Notes under the pieces: generated by a model
The model's database searches: none
What the model was told of the DNA's origin: nothing
What the model saw: only the letters and a program-made list of their open reading frames with translations
DNA from: Peptococcaceae bacterium BRH_c4a
Lineage (GTDB): Bacteria; Bacillota; Desulfotomaculia; Desulfotomaculales; Desulfocucumaceae
Length of the DNA: 64,000 bases
Direction: 5' to 3'
Assembly (NCBI GenBank): GCA_000961585.1
Contig: LADN01000070.1
Location: 62,001 to 126,000 of the forward strand
Translations under genes and position numbers: made by a program
In this document: positions 38,952 through 48,212 of the stretch, piece after piece
Layout: each line of letters starts with the position of its first letter
Position numbering within the stretch: position 1 is the stretch's first letter

Positions 38952-39671
38952 ATGACCGTTAACCAATTAGTTACTAGTTGGGATAGCAATCAACTAAATC
39001 TTAATGGACATAAGGTAACAATTCTCTTATGTACATTAAATGAAGAAAAAAATCTCCCTTATATCTTACCCCTTCTGCCCCCCTTTGCGGATGAAATACT
39101 CATTGTCGACGGCCATTCAAAGGATAATACCGTAAAAGTTGCAAAAAGTATTCTGCCAAAAGCTCGCATTTTATTTCAACCGGGCAAGGGTAAAGGGGAT
39201 GCTTTAAGGTACGGAATCCAAGAAGCAAAAGGTGACATTATAGTCATGCTGGATGCTGACGGTTCAATGGCACCGGGTGAAATACCCAGATTTATTGAGC
39301 CATTGCTGAATGGTTATGACTTTGTAAAAGGCTCTCGCTTCCTCCCAGGTGGGGGAACAGTGGATATGTCAAAGCACAGGGTTTTTGGTAACTGGGTTTT
39401 CACGACTCTGACTAATGTATTCCATCGTTGCAAATATACTGATCTTTGTTATGGTTACAATGCCTTTTGGAAAAGGTCCTTCACATCGGTGAATTTTAAA
39501 GGAAATGGGTTTGAAGTTGAAACAGAAATAAATATAAAAATAAAAAAATCAGGGTTAAAGGTAGCAGAAGTGCCCAGTTATGAATCAGAACGGATTAACG
39601 GTGAGGGAAAATTACATAGCTTAAAAGATGGCTGGCGCATTTTATCTACAATATTTAAGGAAGTAGTCTAA
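38952..39671 (+). CDS. Family 2 glycosyltransferase (dolichol-phosphate-mannose-synthase-like)
   Basis: A 239-residue GT-A enzyme with TILLCTLNEEKNL at the nucleotide-binding start, EILIVDGHSKDNT, MLDADGSMAPGEI (the DxD metal site) and a KGSRFLPGGG stretch. It lacks membrane helices. Enzymes of this type move a sugar from a nucleotide donor to a polyprenyl phosphate or start a glycan. It begins the A+T-rich part of the polysaccharide cluster, 29 bases after the reductase gene. Confidence 0.9.
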   Translation: MTVNQLVTSWDSNQLNLNGHKVTILLCTLNEEKNLPYILPLLPPFADEILIVDGHSKDNTVKVAKSILPKARILFQPGKGKGDALRYGIQEAKGDIIVMLDADGSMAPGEIPRFIEPLLNGYDFVKGSRFLPGGGTVDMSKHRVFGNWVFTTLTNVFHRCKYTDLCYGYNAFWKRSFTSVNFKGNGFEVETEINIKIKKSGLKVAEVPSYESERINGEGKLHSLKDGWRILSTIFKEVV

Positions 39672-39734
39672 AAAAGTTAAGAGAGCTAACATATCAGGTT
39701 TAGCCAAGATATTACACAAAGTAGGTATGTAAAC

Positions 39735-40850
39735 TTGAAAATATTATTGATTCCCTGTGAAAAACCCAATCACCCATACGCAGATGTGAGACTTGTACCG
39801 ATTATACCCATTCTCAAATCCAGAGGTAATGTCGTTGGATTGGAGTTTATACATTCAGCAAGCTTTGAAACTGTAAGAAATTTCTCCCTTTCAAAACTCA
39901 GAGGATATTTTTCACTAGCTGGTTATTTAGTTAAGTCACTCTACTTTGGGCTTCGTCACATGAGAACTATAGATTTAATATTCTGTGAGCATTTATATTG
40001 TGCAGTTATCGGTGTATGCTTATCTTTTCTGGGAAATAAGCCATTTATTTGGGACAGTCATGGCAATTTAACTGCTGCCAGCAAAGAAATGGAAGATCCC
40101 AAAATATATACGAAAATATTGAACTACACAGAGCATCTAATTCACAACCACTGTAATATGCTTGTCGTTCCAACTGAGCTTGATAAAGAATTGTATTTGT
40201 CCCAAGGTTTTAGAAATGATCGAATCCGGGTAATACCGTGCGGGGTAAACTTATCTGAAGTTGATAGCGCAATACAGGATACTCACAATATTCGCAAAGA
40301 CCTCGGCCTAGATCATTCAACTCCGTTATTGATATTCACCGGTAAAAGAACATATCTACCCAATAAAGAGGCAGCTTGGTGGATTAATGACGTTCTTGCG
40401 CCATCAATAAAAGAAAGTTTCGGTAAAGTTAAAATTATTATTACCGGTTCTGGCGAAACCCCTAAAATAACCCATGAAAGCGTAGAGTTCGTTGGTTTTG
40501 TCCAAAATATTTTTAAATACATACATGCTGCAGATATTTGTCTTGTGCCAGTACATCTGGATAATGGTATTTCAACAAAACTGCTGGACTTCATGGCATG
40601 TGGGAAGCCTTCTGTTGTTCTGTCTACTGTCGCAAGGGGAATGCCTGAAATTGAGGATAATAAAAATGTATTACTGGCCGATGATCTAGATGGCTATATA
40701 AAAAGGACAATCGAGGCATTGATGATGGGAAAAAACCAGATTGATAAAATTGGACTTGCTGCTAGACAAGTCATTGAAAGGCTCTATAACTGGGAGACTA
40801 TTAAAAATAGATGGTCCGCTCTACTTGATGAACTAATAAGTAAGGGGTGA
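39735..40850 (+). CDS. Family 4 glycosyltransferase
   Basis: A 371-residue GT-B enzyme starting at TTG 39735 with GTAGG upstream. The C-terminal nucleotide-sugar domain is clear: VIPCGVNLSEVD, LIFTGKRTYLPNKEAAWW, IIITGSGETPKI, FVGFVQNIFKYIHAADICL and the E-x-rich loop replaced by LDNGISTKLLDFMACGKP. The N-terminal acceptor domain is less conserved. It transfers a sugar to the growing glycan on the cytosolic side. The following gmd frame opens directly after its TGA. Confidence 0.9.
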   Translation: MKILLIPCEKPNHPYADVRLVPIIPILKSRGNVVGLEFIHSASFETVRNFSLSKLRGYFSLAGYLVKSLYFGLRHMRTIDLIFCEHLYCAVIGVCLSFLGNKPFIWDSHGNLTAASKEMEDPKIYTKILNYTEHLIHNHCNMLVVPTELDKELYLSQGFRNDRIRVIPCGVNLSEVDSAIQDTHNIRKDLGLDHSTPLLIFTGKRTYLPNKEAAWWINDVLAPSIKESFGKVKIIITGSGETPKITHESVEFVGFVQNIFKYIHAADICLVPVHLDNGISTKLLDFMACGKPSVVLSTVARGMPEIEDNKNVLLADDLDGYIKRTIEALMMGKNQIDKIGLAARQVIERLYNWETIKNRWSALLDELISKG

Positions 40851-40856
40851 GTTGAT

Positions 40857-41915
40857 ATTAAAAAGCGAGCATTAATTACAGGTATAACGGGGCAAGATGG
40901 AGCATATCTTGCAAAGTTTTTGCTTGAAAAAGGATACCATGTTTTTGGGACATACAGACGGCTATCTACGCCCAATTTCTGGAGATTGCAGTTTTTAAAC
41001 ATTTTCGACGAAGTTAATTTAATATCTGCAGATCTGTTAGATTCACCTTCCATATTCGAAGCCATAATTACTTCTCAACCAAATGAAATTTATCACCTTG
41101 CTGCCCAGAGCTTTGTAGGTGCATCTTTTGAACAACCAATCGCCACAGGTGAGGTTACAGGGTTGGGTGTAGTCCGTTTACTGGAGGCTGTAAAAAAAAT
41201 CAACCCTGAAATTCGTATATACCAGGCCTCCACCAGTGAACTATACGGCAACGGATCTGAAAAACCAATGAGTGAAGCTTCACCTTTTTGTCCATCAAGT
41301 CCCTATGCGGCTTCCAAGCTATATAGTTATTGGATCAACAAGATTTACCGTGAAGGGTATAACATGTTCACATGTAACGGTATCCTTTTTAACCATGAGT
41401 CACCAATACGCGGGTTAGAATTTGTCACTCGCAAAATATCCAACGGAGTAGCTAGAATTGCCCTGGGGTTGGATAACGAACTTTCGCTGGGCAATATTGA
41501 AGCCAAAAGAGATTGGGGATATGCCCCCGAATATGTCGAGGCAATGTGGAGAATTCTGCAGCAGGATGAACCGGACGACTATGTTATAGCTACAAACGAA
41601 ACACACTCTGTTAAGGAGTTCTTAACCAAAGCTTTTGAATATGTTAATCTTGAATGGGAAAAGCACGTAAAAATTGACGGAAAATTGCACAGGCCCCTTG
41701 ATGTCAAATATCTGCAGGGAGACTACACAAAATCCTCCGAAATACTTGGCTGGAACCCATTGACAAAATTTAACCGGTTAGTAGAAATAATGGTTCATGC
41801 AGACTTAAAGCGCTGGGAAATGTGGCTTAAAGGTGAAAAATTCCCATGGGATGCGCCATTTTACCCAAACGATAACAAAATTATACCTAGGACATGGAGA
41901 TTGGAGAGAAGATAA
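40857..41915 (+). CDS. gmd: GDP-mannose 4,6-dehydratase with probable ATT start
   Basis: An NDP-sugar short-chain dehydrogenase with the NAD(P) motif TGITGQDGAYLAKFLL, catalytic STSELYG, Tyr-x3-Lys in SPYAASKLYSYW, and the GMD-type segments FNHESPIRGLEFVTRKI and AKRDWGYAPEYVEAMW. It converts GDP-mannose to GDP-4-keto-6-deoxymannose. No ATG, GTG or TTG exists between the upstream TGA (40848-40850) and the nucleotide-binding motif; ATT at 40857 lies 8 bases after AAGGGGTG and gives the family's usual N terminus (IKKRALITG). A later TTG at 40920 would remove the binding motif. Product feeds the aminotransferase at 42990. Confidence 0.85.
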   Translation: MKKRALITGITGQDGAYLAKFLLEKGYHVFGTYRRLSTPNFWRLQFLNIFDEVNLISADLLDSPSIFEAIITSQPNEIYHLAAQSFVGASFEQPIATGEVTGLGVVRLLEAVKKINPEIRIYQASTSELYGNGSEKPMSEASPFCPSSPYAASKLYSYWINKIYREGYNMFTCNGILFNHESPIRGLEFVTRKISNGVARIALGLDNELSLGNIEAKRDWGYAPEYVEAMWRILQQDEPDDYVIATNETHSVKEFLTKAFEYVNLEWEKHVKIDGKLHRPLDVKYLQGDYTKSSEILGWNPLTKFNRLVEIMVHADLKRWEMWLKGEKFPWDAPFYPNDNKIIPRTWRLERR

Positions 41916-41917
41916 AG

Positions 41918-42316
41918 TTGATTGAAAAGATTGGATATAATGGTGAACTATTTGCAATTATTATACGCTGCAGCTTCTCACCTAAAGGAACTAGCTTTAT
42001 AACATCTAATGACAATTTTCTCCAAGTTGGCGTATTTGTTCATGAACAAGGAAAACAAATAACACCTCATTTTCATAAAGAGTTTGCACGCTCAATAAAC
42101 CTCACGCAGGAAGTATTACATTTGGAATATGGCAAGATTGAAGCCTCTTTTTTTAAAGAAGGAAAAGAAGTGGCAAAATCTGTCTTGTCTGGAGGAGATA
42201 CTATTATACTTTTAAACGGCGGCCATGGCTTCAATGCACTAGAGGAAACTAAAATGATTGAAGTAAAACAGGGGCCGTATAGTGGTCATGATAAAGATAA
42301 AGAGATGATTTTTTAA
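41918..42316 (+). CDS. Cupin-fold protein (WbuC/RmlC-like)
   Basis: Start placed at TTG 41918, two bases after the gmd stop, with GGAG about 10 bases upstream; the ATG at 41894 lies inside gmd. The 132-residue protein is a single cupin beta-barrel with metal-ligand-type His in ITPHFHKEF and a GGDTIILLNGGHGF strand. Cupins in polysaccharide loci epimerise or isomerise nucleotide sugars, or are structural. Its place between gmd and the aminotransferase suggests action on a keto-deoxysugar (inference). Confidence 0.7.
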   Translation: MIEKIGYNGELFAIIIRCSFSPKGTSFITSNDNFLQVGVFVHEQGKQITPHFHKEFARSINLTQEVLHLEYGKIEASFFKEGKEVAKSVLSGGDTIILLNGGHGFNALEETKMIEVKQGPYSGHDKDKEMIF

Positions 42317-42336
42317 TAGCTCGGGGAGAATTTACT

Positions 42337-42972
42337 ATGTGGATACCGGAAGCGTTCAGAAGGGGTTTGCACGTTTTAAAAACTGAAGGTTGCTATCACC
42401 TTTTCAAGGCGGTTTACTCACATTTGTATTGTGATGAAACATATTTTCTATACATGAAAGCCTTAGATGGAAACTCACCTGTATTATCAATAAACCTCAT
42501 GGACGGAATGGAATTAATATTAATTAACAGCACAGATCAGTACACTAAACTACTAGATAGTGGTTTTGACTTTAAAAACACGATTTTCCGTAAAAGACTA
42601 AAAACATCTTGCAAGGCCTTTTGCTTATTTGAAAATAAGCAGCTTGCCCATGTAACTTGGATTGCTCTTAATAATGACGGGAAAAAAGAAATAGATTATC
42701 TTCCCTTCAAAGTAGATTTTGATAATGGGGAGATTTGTTCAGGAGCTTCGTATACTGAACCTAAGTATCGGGGAAAAGGACTTTTAAGCTATACATACGC
42801 TGCGATCTTTTCCTACCTCGACGAAATAGGAATAACAAAAGACATATTCACTATTAACGTAAATAACCTTCCTTCAAATAAAGCACATTCAAAATTTAAT
42901 CCGTCAATAATTGGCAAATACCGTTACCTGAAAATTACACTTTGGGAGAGATGGGTTAAAATAGAAAATTAA
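42337..42972 (+). CDS. GNAT-family acetyltransferase
   Basis: A 211-residue protein with an acetyl-CoA-binding motif (YRGKGLLSYTYAAIF) and the following N-x2-S-N-x-A-H-x-K segment (NNLPSNKAHSKF) typical of GNAT enzymes. The N-terminal 90 residues are less conserved and may bind acceptor. It lies just before a perosamine-synthase-like aminotransferase, so N-acetylation of the amino sugar (as done by PerB-type enzymes) is a reasonable inference. A GGGGAGAA site precedes the ATG. Confidence 0.75.
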   Translation: MWIPEAFRRGLHVLKTEGCYHLFKAVYSHLYCDETYFLYMKALDGNSPVLSINLMDGMELILINSTDQYTKLLDSGFDFKNTIFRKRLKTSCKAFCLFENKQLAHVTWIALNNDGKKEIDYLPFKVDFDNGEICSGASYTEPKYRGKGLLSYTYAAIFSYLDEIGITKDIFTINVNNLPSNKAHSKFNPSIIGKYRYLKITLWERWVKIEN

Positions 42973-42989
42973 TTGTGAGGAGTAGCAGT

Positions 42990-44105
42990 ATGATACCAGT
43001 ATGTGAACCTCTTATTAACAACAATGAATTGAATAATGTTATGGACTGTGTAAAATCCAATTGGGTCTCCTCTATGGGAAAATACATAGAAGTATTTGAG
43101 GAGGGTTTTTCCCATTATTGCGGATGCAAGTACGGAATTAGCACAACTAGCGGAACGACTGCTCTGCATCTAGCGCTTGCTGTTCTTAATATTGGGCCAG
43201 GAGACGAGGTAATAGTACCCACCTTCACGATGGCTGCTACCGTATTTGCAATACTTTATACCGGCGCCAAACCTGTGTTTGTTGATTCTGAGCCAGATAC
43301 GTGGAACATCAACCCATTTAAAATTGAAGAGAAAATAACTAATAAAACAAAAGTCATCCTCCCAGTTCATATTTATGGTCATCCCTGTGACATGAATTTA
43401 ATTAACAGTTTAGCAAAAAAATATAACCTTTTCGTTATTGAAGATGCGGCCGAAGCTCATGGAGCAGAATATTTTGGCCGGAAGGCTGGTTCCCTTAGTG
43501 ACATCGGGTGCTTCAGTTTTTATGCCAATAAGATCATCACTACCGGAGAAGGGGGAATGATTGTAACAAATAACGAAGAGTTTGCCAGGAAGGCTCGACT
43601 GCTTAAGAACCTGGCTTTTCTTCCAGAAAAAAGATTTGTTCATTTAGATATAGGCTATAACTACAGAATGACCAATATTCAAGCCGCTATTGGGGTGGCT
43701 CAATTAGAAAAAATAGATTATTTAGTTGAAGCGCGCAGACGCAACGCAAAGATGTATATCAATCTATTATCCGAACAACCCGGGATCACATTACCTATTG
43801 AGCTGGAAAATGTTAAAAATGTGTACTGGATGTTTGGAATACTATTAACTGATAGGTCTGGCACCACAAGGAACAGTTTAATGTCGGAGCTTCGGAAAAG
43901 GGGAATTGAAACCAGAACATTTTTTTACCCCATTCATTCCCAACCAGCAATAAAGGATATGGGTTATACCCCTAATGAAAGCTTTCCTGTGGCAGATTCT
44001 TTGGCAGAAAGAGGTTTGTACCTCCCTTCCGGGTCAGGGCTAACTGCAGAACAAATAGCTTATGTTTGTGACACCGTTAAGGAGATAAATTATTTATATG
44101 AGTAA
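42990..44105 (+). CDS. DegT/DnrJ/EryC1 aminotransferase (GDP-perosamine-synthase-like)
   Basis: Start at ATG 42990 with GAGGAG 8 bases upstream. The 371-residue PLP enzyme has the family traits TTSGTTALHLAL, EDAAEAHGAEY, FSFYANKIITTGEGGM (Lys that binds PLP) and NYRMTNIQAAIGVAQL. The start IPVCEPLINNNEL matches perosamine synthases, which aminate GDP-4-keto-6-deoxymannose, the product of the Gmd enzyme encoded upstream. The cluster thus probably makes a perosamine-type residue. The next gene overlaps by 8 bases. Confidence 0.9.
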   Translation: MIPVCEPLINNNELNNVMDCVKSNWVSSMGKYIEVFEEGFSHYCGCKYGISTTSGTTALHLALAVLNIGPGDEVIVPTFTMAATVFAILYTGAKPVFVDSEPDTWNINPFKIEEKITNKTKVILPVHIYGHPCDMNLINSLAKKYNLFVIEDAAEAHGAEYFGRKAGSLSDIGCFSFYANKIITTGEGGMIVTNNEEFARKARLLKNLAFLPEKRFVHLDIGYNYRMTNIQAAIGVAQLEKIDYLVEARRRNAKMYINLLSEQPGITLPIELENVKNVYWMFGILLTDRSGTTRNSLMSELRKRGIETRTFFYPIHSQPAIKDMGYTPNESFPVADSLAERGLYLPSGSGLTAEQIAYVCDTVKEINYLYE

Positions 44106-45216
44106 AATGGACATTTGTTTAATAACTGGCACACCCCCAACGAACATACTTATTGAAAAACTAATCTCAGTCTTAAGACCTATAGTTACCAAAATGGTTG
44201 TCATTACCGGCAATATGGCGGATGATAACTCACTAGACATTAATACAAAAATAGTTAATGTAGGCTGGGAGCATCCTAAGGGGCTTTTATTTACTTTAGT
44301 TAACAATATATTTTTACAACTAAGATACAGTTATCATATTTTAGTAAAGGCAAGAAACATTAAAACAATAATATATTTTCTTGGAGGCAGTGCATTTCCA
44401 TTACCCATTATAATATCTCGTTTTATGAGAAAAAGAATTTATCTTATAGTTACTCATTCGACTTCCCAAATAGCAAAAAGAATTTATCCTAACTTTGCCA
44501 TATCGTTAATTACTCGATCTTTAGAACGCCTCAACTATTATTTATGTCACCAGTTAATTGTATATTCCCCTAACATGACTAAAGACATGGGATTGGAACT
44601 ATACCGCAACAAAACAGTCATAGCTTATGAACACTTTGTGGACTTCTCTCTCTTTTACAAGAATAAAGAAGTTACTCAGCGTAAATATTCAATAGGTTAT
44701 GTTGGGAGGTTAAGCGAGGAAAAAGGCATTTTCAACCTCCTTAATGCCATGTTGCTGCTACCTCCTGAACTAAACTTGATTGTTTGCGGTGATGGAGGAC
44801 TTAGGGGCTCTGTTGAAGAGTATATCCAGGCTAATAGGCTGAATGACCGGGTGAAACTAACCGGATGGATTGATAACAAGTGTTTACCGCACTTTTTAAA
44901 TGATATGAAAATATTAATAATCCCTTCTTATACGGAAGGACTGGCCAACATAATGTATGAGGCTATGGCATGCGGAACTCCTGTGTTGGCTTCTCCCGTC
45001 GGTGCTATTCCTGACTTTGTACGTAATGGAGAAACCGGTTTTTTACTTAAATCAAACAAACCAGAAGACATTGCAAGCGGATTACTCAAGGCCTTAAATT
45101 CCCCAAAACTGCAGGAAATAGTATATAACTCAATAGCGCTTACCCATGAATTTTTTTCTATTGAAAAAGCTATAGAGAGATACCGTAGTGTTCTGGAAAA
45201 CAACCATGGAGATTAA
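44098..45216 (+). CDS. Family 4 glycosyltransferase
   Basis: A 372-residue GT-B enzyme. The C-terminal domain has SIGYVGRLSEEKGIFNLL, LIVCGDGGLRGSVEEYI, VKLTGWIDNKCLPHFL and the E-x7-E catalytic motif EGLANIMYEAMACGTPV. The N-terminal half is hydrophobic in places, suggesting membrane association. Its ATG overlaps the aminotransferase stop. It adds a sugar to the repeat unit; donor and linkage are not determined. Confidence 0.92.
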   Translation: MSKMDICLITGTPPTNILIEKLISVLRPIVTKMVVITGNMADDNSLDINTKIVNVGWEHPKGLLFTLVNNIFLQLRYSYHILVKARNIKTIIYFLGGSAFPLPIIISRFMRKRIYLIVTHSTSQIAKRIYPNFAISLITRSLERLNYYLCHQLIVYSPNMTKDMGLELYRNKTVIAYEHFVDFSLFYKNKEVTQRKYSIGYVGRLSEEKGIFNLLNAMLLLPPELNLIVCGDGGLRGSVEEYIQANRLNDRVKLTGWIDNKCLPHFLNDMKILIIPSYTEGLANIMYEAMACGTPVLASPVGAIPDFVRNGETGFLLKSNKPEDIASGLLKALNSPKLQEIVYNSIALTHEFFSIEKAIERYRSVLENNHGD

Positions 45217-45217
45217 A

Positions 45218-46891
45218 ATGCAACATGTGAACTCAACAAAGAACACCAACACATTAAATCCAAAAACAATGACCATGTTACTATTTGTAGCATTTAACAT
45301 AAGCTTATCTCTTTTTCTTATTGGCACATACTCAAAAACGGCTGTAGTTGTAAATTACACAGATTTTTTAGGTTTATTGCCGTATTTAAGCGCTTATTAC
45401 TGGATAGGCTTATTTATCCTGATATGCAAGCTTATTACAATTTACTTCTATGATGTCTGCCACGCCAAGCTGTTGTCAGTATGTTCTGTAATTTTATTAG
45501 GAATCTACCTCTTATCCCCAACTGTTTTTATTCAGGAAAATGGGTCTTTCTTTGTGTCATATTACCCTGCAGGGGAGATTAAATCGATCCTCCAAAGTCA
45601 TTATTTGGATGTAAACAGAGAAGGGCAGCTTATTGCTTATTATTCCTGGCCAGGCATGCATTTTTTTTCGGCTATTAACATGTTAACCCTTGATGTTGGA
45701 TTGGAGTCACTAATAAAATACATACCGATGCTTTGGGTTATCGTTTTTATCCTTTTGACATATCCATTAGCCAGAAAAATAGGCCTAGATATACGCCAGT
45801 GGCTCCTAATGGCCTGGCTTCTTATCACAGCACAATGGGTAGGACAATATTATTATAGCGCCCAGGCCCTAGCGATTATAATATATCTTATAATACTTAC
45901 ATTTATACTTGACATCAATGTTAGTAAATTTAATTCTGTAATTTTGATTTTAGCTATCTGTACTCTTGTGATAACTCACTCATTAACTCCATTTGCAGTT
46001 TTCATTGGGACTTGCATCATGTCAATCAACAAGGTGCCAACACGCTATCTGGCCATTCTATATAGCGTTCTTTTTTTAGCATTTTATATGTACCTATCTC
46101 ACAATGTATTTGTTTATGGAGTACATGAATTTATAGGCAAAATTATAAACATGGAGAACAATGAGTTCTGGAAAAGCAGTGAATTTAGGAGCGAAATAAC
46201 AAGTCTCTCCAGAAAGATCTGCCATTATGCCAAGGGGTTCTTTGCATTATCATTTGGAGTATTTCTCATTGCGGCACTCTGGGCACTAATTAAAAACCGT
46301 CAGACATGGCCATCGGAGAAAAGGAAAATATTTTTCGATGCCTTGTTATTTCTTACGGGTATTGGCATGCTGCTGCTCTTTCGCTATGGTACTGAGATGC
46401 AGTATCGTGTGTATCTATATTCTTCTGTAATAATAGCTGGTTTATTTATTTTATCATATCCCCGCTCAAAGCTAATTGTTATATTTACCGTTATGTTGAC
46501 TATAGTCCACTTTCCCGCTCATTATGGGACATATAGCTATGAACAAACACTAAATACCGAACTTGCTGGAGCTAAATTTATAGCCCATCAGGTCAGGCCG
46601 ACGGTTTCATATTCATACAGGTTTTACCCGTACGTAAGATTCTTTGATCCGAATAACCTTCTTGTGCGCTGCATAACCTTTGCGCCCCAATACGAAAGAA
46701 GCAATCCTATTAGCTTAGAACTGATGTCCACTGCTTATATATCTGACAGCTTACAATCTCATAATTACATGGTTTACGCTTTTGAGCACGATCCTATAAG
46801 AAATTGGATTGAAGAGAACAACGGTCGGATAAAAATGATTTATGATAATGGATCCTTTTGGACATATATGAACGGTTTAGTGGGGAAATAA
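45218..46891 (+). CDS. Polytopic membrane protein, candidate Wzy-type polymerase or GT-C enzyme
   Basis: Start chosen at ATG 45218, six bases after GGAG and just past the previous stop. The product of about 557 residues has at least ten predicted membrane helices, a large external loop near the centre (about residues 90-160, with YYSWPGMHFF) and a soluble C-terminal part of about 110 residues. This topology suits O-antigen polymerases or GT-C glycosyltransferases; no catalytic motif settles which. It is the only polymerase candidate in the cluster, next to a flippase. Confidence 0.6.
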   Translation: MQHVNSTKNTNTLNPKTMTMLLFVAFNISLSLFLIGTYSKTAVVVNYTDFLGLLPYLSAYYWIGLFILICKLITIYFYDVCHAKLLSVCSVILLGIYLLSPTVFIQENGSFFVSYYPAGEIKSILQSHYLDVNREGQLIAYYSWPGMHFFSAINMLTLDVGLESLIKYIPMLWVIVFILLTYPLARKIGLDIRQWLLMAWLLITAQWVGQYYYSAQALAIIIYLIILTFILDINVSKFNSVILILAICTLVITHSLTPFAVFIGTCIMSINKVPTRYLAILYSVLFLAFYMYLSHNVFVYGVHEFIGKIINMENNEFWKSSEFRSEITSLSRKICHYAKGFFALSFGVFLIAALWALIKNRQTWPSEKRKIFFDALLFLTGIGMLLLFRYGTEMQYRVYLYSSVIIAGLFILSYPRSKLIVIFTVMLTIVHFPAHYGTYSYEQTLNTELAGAKFIAHQVRPTVSYSYRFYPYVRFFDPNNLLVRCITFAPQYERSNPISLELMSTAYISDSLQSHNYMVYAFEHDPIRNWIEENNGRIKMIYDNGSFWTYMNGLVGK

Positions 46892-46916
46892 CATAGTTTA
46901 AGGAGGAAAGCGAAAA

Positions 46917-48212
46917 TTGACTTCTATACTAATCGCCGATCCAATTCCATTACTGAACAAGGGAGAACAGGCTCTCCTGGAGGGAATAGTTGAGTCCCTA
47001 AATATAATCTTCAGTAAACCTGATATTATGTTACTTTCCAATTATCCCGAGAAAGATGCAAGGCGTTCCAGGATTCCGGTTATTAATCGCAACCCGGTAC
47101 TATTTAAATCCATCAAAAAAATCATGCCTCGGTCTGCCTTTCTGTTGGAGGGCGCTTTAATGGCAATCTTAGCCAGGTTTGGAAAGCAAAACTTCAGACG
47201 ACTATTTACCCGGTCCGAACTTTGGCAAGCATTTCTAAATAGTGATATTATCGTGGTCGGTCACGATTCTTCAGTCAGCTATGATGCTGTCATTATTGGC
47301 TGGTTACTTAATAAACCCCTGGTTATTTTTGCCGGTTCCATAGAGTTATTCCGCAACAAGCTTAAGGAAAGCATAGCTAAGGTACTCCTAAAAAAAGTTA
47401 ATCTAATAACTCTCCGGGAGGACGATTCCTACAAGGCGCTTATGGATTTGGGAGTAATACCAGGGGTAAAAACCCAAGTAACCGCGGACGCAGCTTTTCT
47501 TTTAAAGCCTTGTTCACCGGAGCGGGTAAAAGAGATCACACAGCAAGAGGACCTTCCGGTTCACGACAGACCAAAGGTAGGCGTAACCTTAACAAGACAG
47601 ATGTGTGAGCGCAGTCATCAGGAAATCAACGATGTCAATGAAAGATATAAAAAAGCTATAGCTGAAAAGGCCATAGTGCTAGATGAAATCATTGAACGGT
47701 ATAACGTGGAAATTGTCTTCTTCCCCCACTGCATAGGACCCGGAAAAAATGACGACCGATTAGTAGCCAGGGATGTGATTCAGTTGATGAAAAGGAAGGA
47801 TATGGTTAAACCTGTAGTGTCGGATCTCGGTGCTTCGGAACTTAAAGGATTAATCGGTCAGCAGTGCGAGGTTTTTATCGGTGAAAGGACACATTCGGTT
47901 ATTGCAGCAATGTCCCAGGGAATACCGTCAATCTGCATCACATTTCCGTCAGACAGACGCACCCATGGAATAATAGGAGGAATGATCTGCCAAAGGGATT
48001 TTATTTACAATGTCGAGAGATTAAATCCAATTGAACTTCTCACACTGGTTGACAAGTTATGGGCTGAGAGGCCAGTGATTCGAAAAAAGCTGGAGGGTAT
48101 TATTCCACTGGTCAAAGAGAGAGCCTTAAACAGCGCCCGACTAATTCAAACAATTGTATCTGAAAAGGAGAAATCGGATAATGGCTACCGGTGCCCATCC
48201 TCACAACATTAA
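46917..48212 (+). CDS. Polysaccharide pyruvyl transferase-family protein
   Basis: A 431-residue GT-B-like enzyme from TTG 46917 with AGGAGGAAAG upstream. Typical features are the N-terminal NKGEQALLEGI, ITLREDDSYKAL, PKVGVTLTR, VFFPHCIGPG and the C-terminal GERTHSVIAAMSQGIPSI. The family moves pyruvate from phosphoenolpyruvate onto sugars (CsaB-like ketal formation); pyruvylated polymers bind SLH domains. Since the window encodes at least two SLH proteins, this gene may help make their anchor, although CsaB itself may be elsewhere (inference). It overlaps the next gene by 32 bases. Confidence 0.85.
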   Translation: MTSILIADPIPLLNKGEQALLEGIVESLNIIFSKPDIMLLSNYPEKDARRSRIPVINRNPVLFKSIKKIMPRSAFLLEGALMAILARFGKQNFRRLFTRSELWQAFLNSDIIVVGHDSSVSYDAVIIGWLLNKPLVIFAGSIELFRNKLKESIAKVLLKKVNLITLREDDSYKALMDLGVIPGVKTQVTADAAFLLKPCSPERVKEITQQEDLPVHDRPKVGVTLTRQMCERSHQEINDVNERYKKAIAEKAIVLDEIIERYNVEIVFFPHCIGPGKNDDRLVARDVIQLMKRKDMVKPVVSDLGASELKGLIGQQCEVFIGERTHSVIAAMSQGIPSICITFPSDRRTHGIIGGMICQRDFIYNVERLNPIELLTLVDKLWAERPVIRKKLEGIIPLVKERALNSARLIQTIVSEKEKSDNGYRCPSSQH

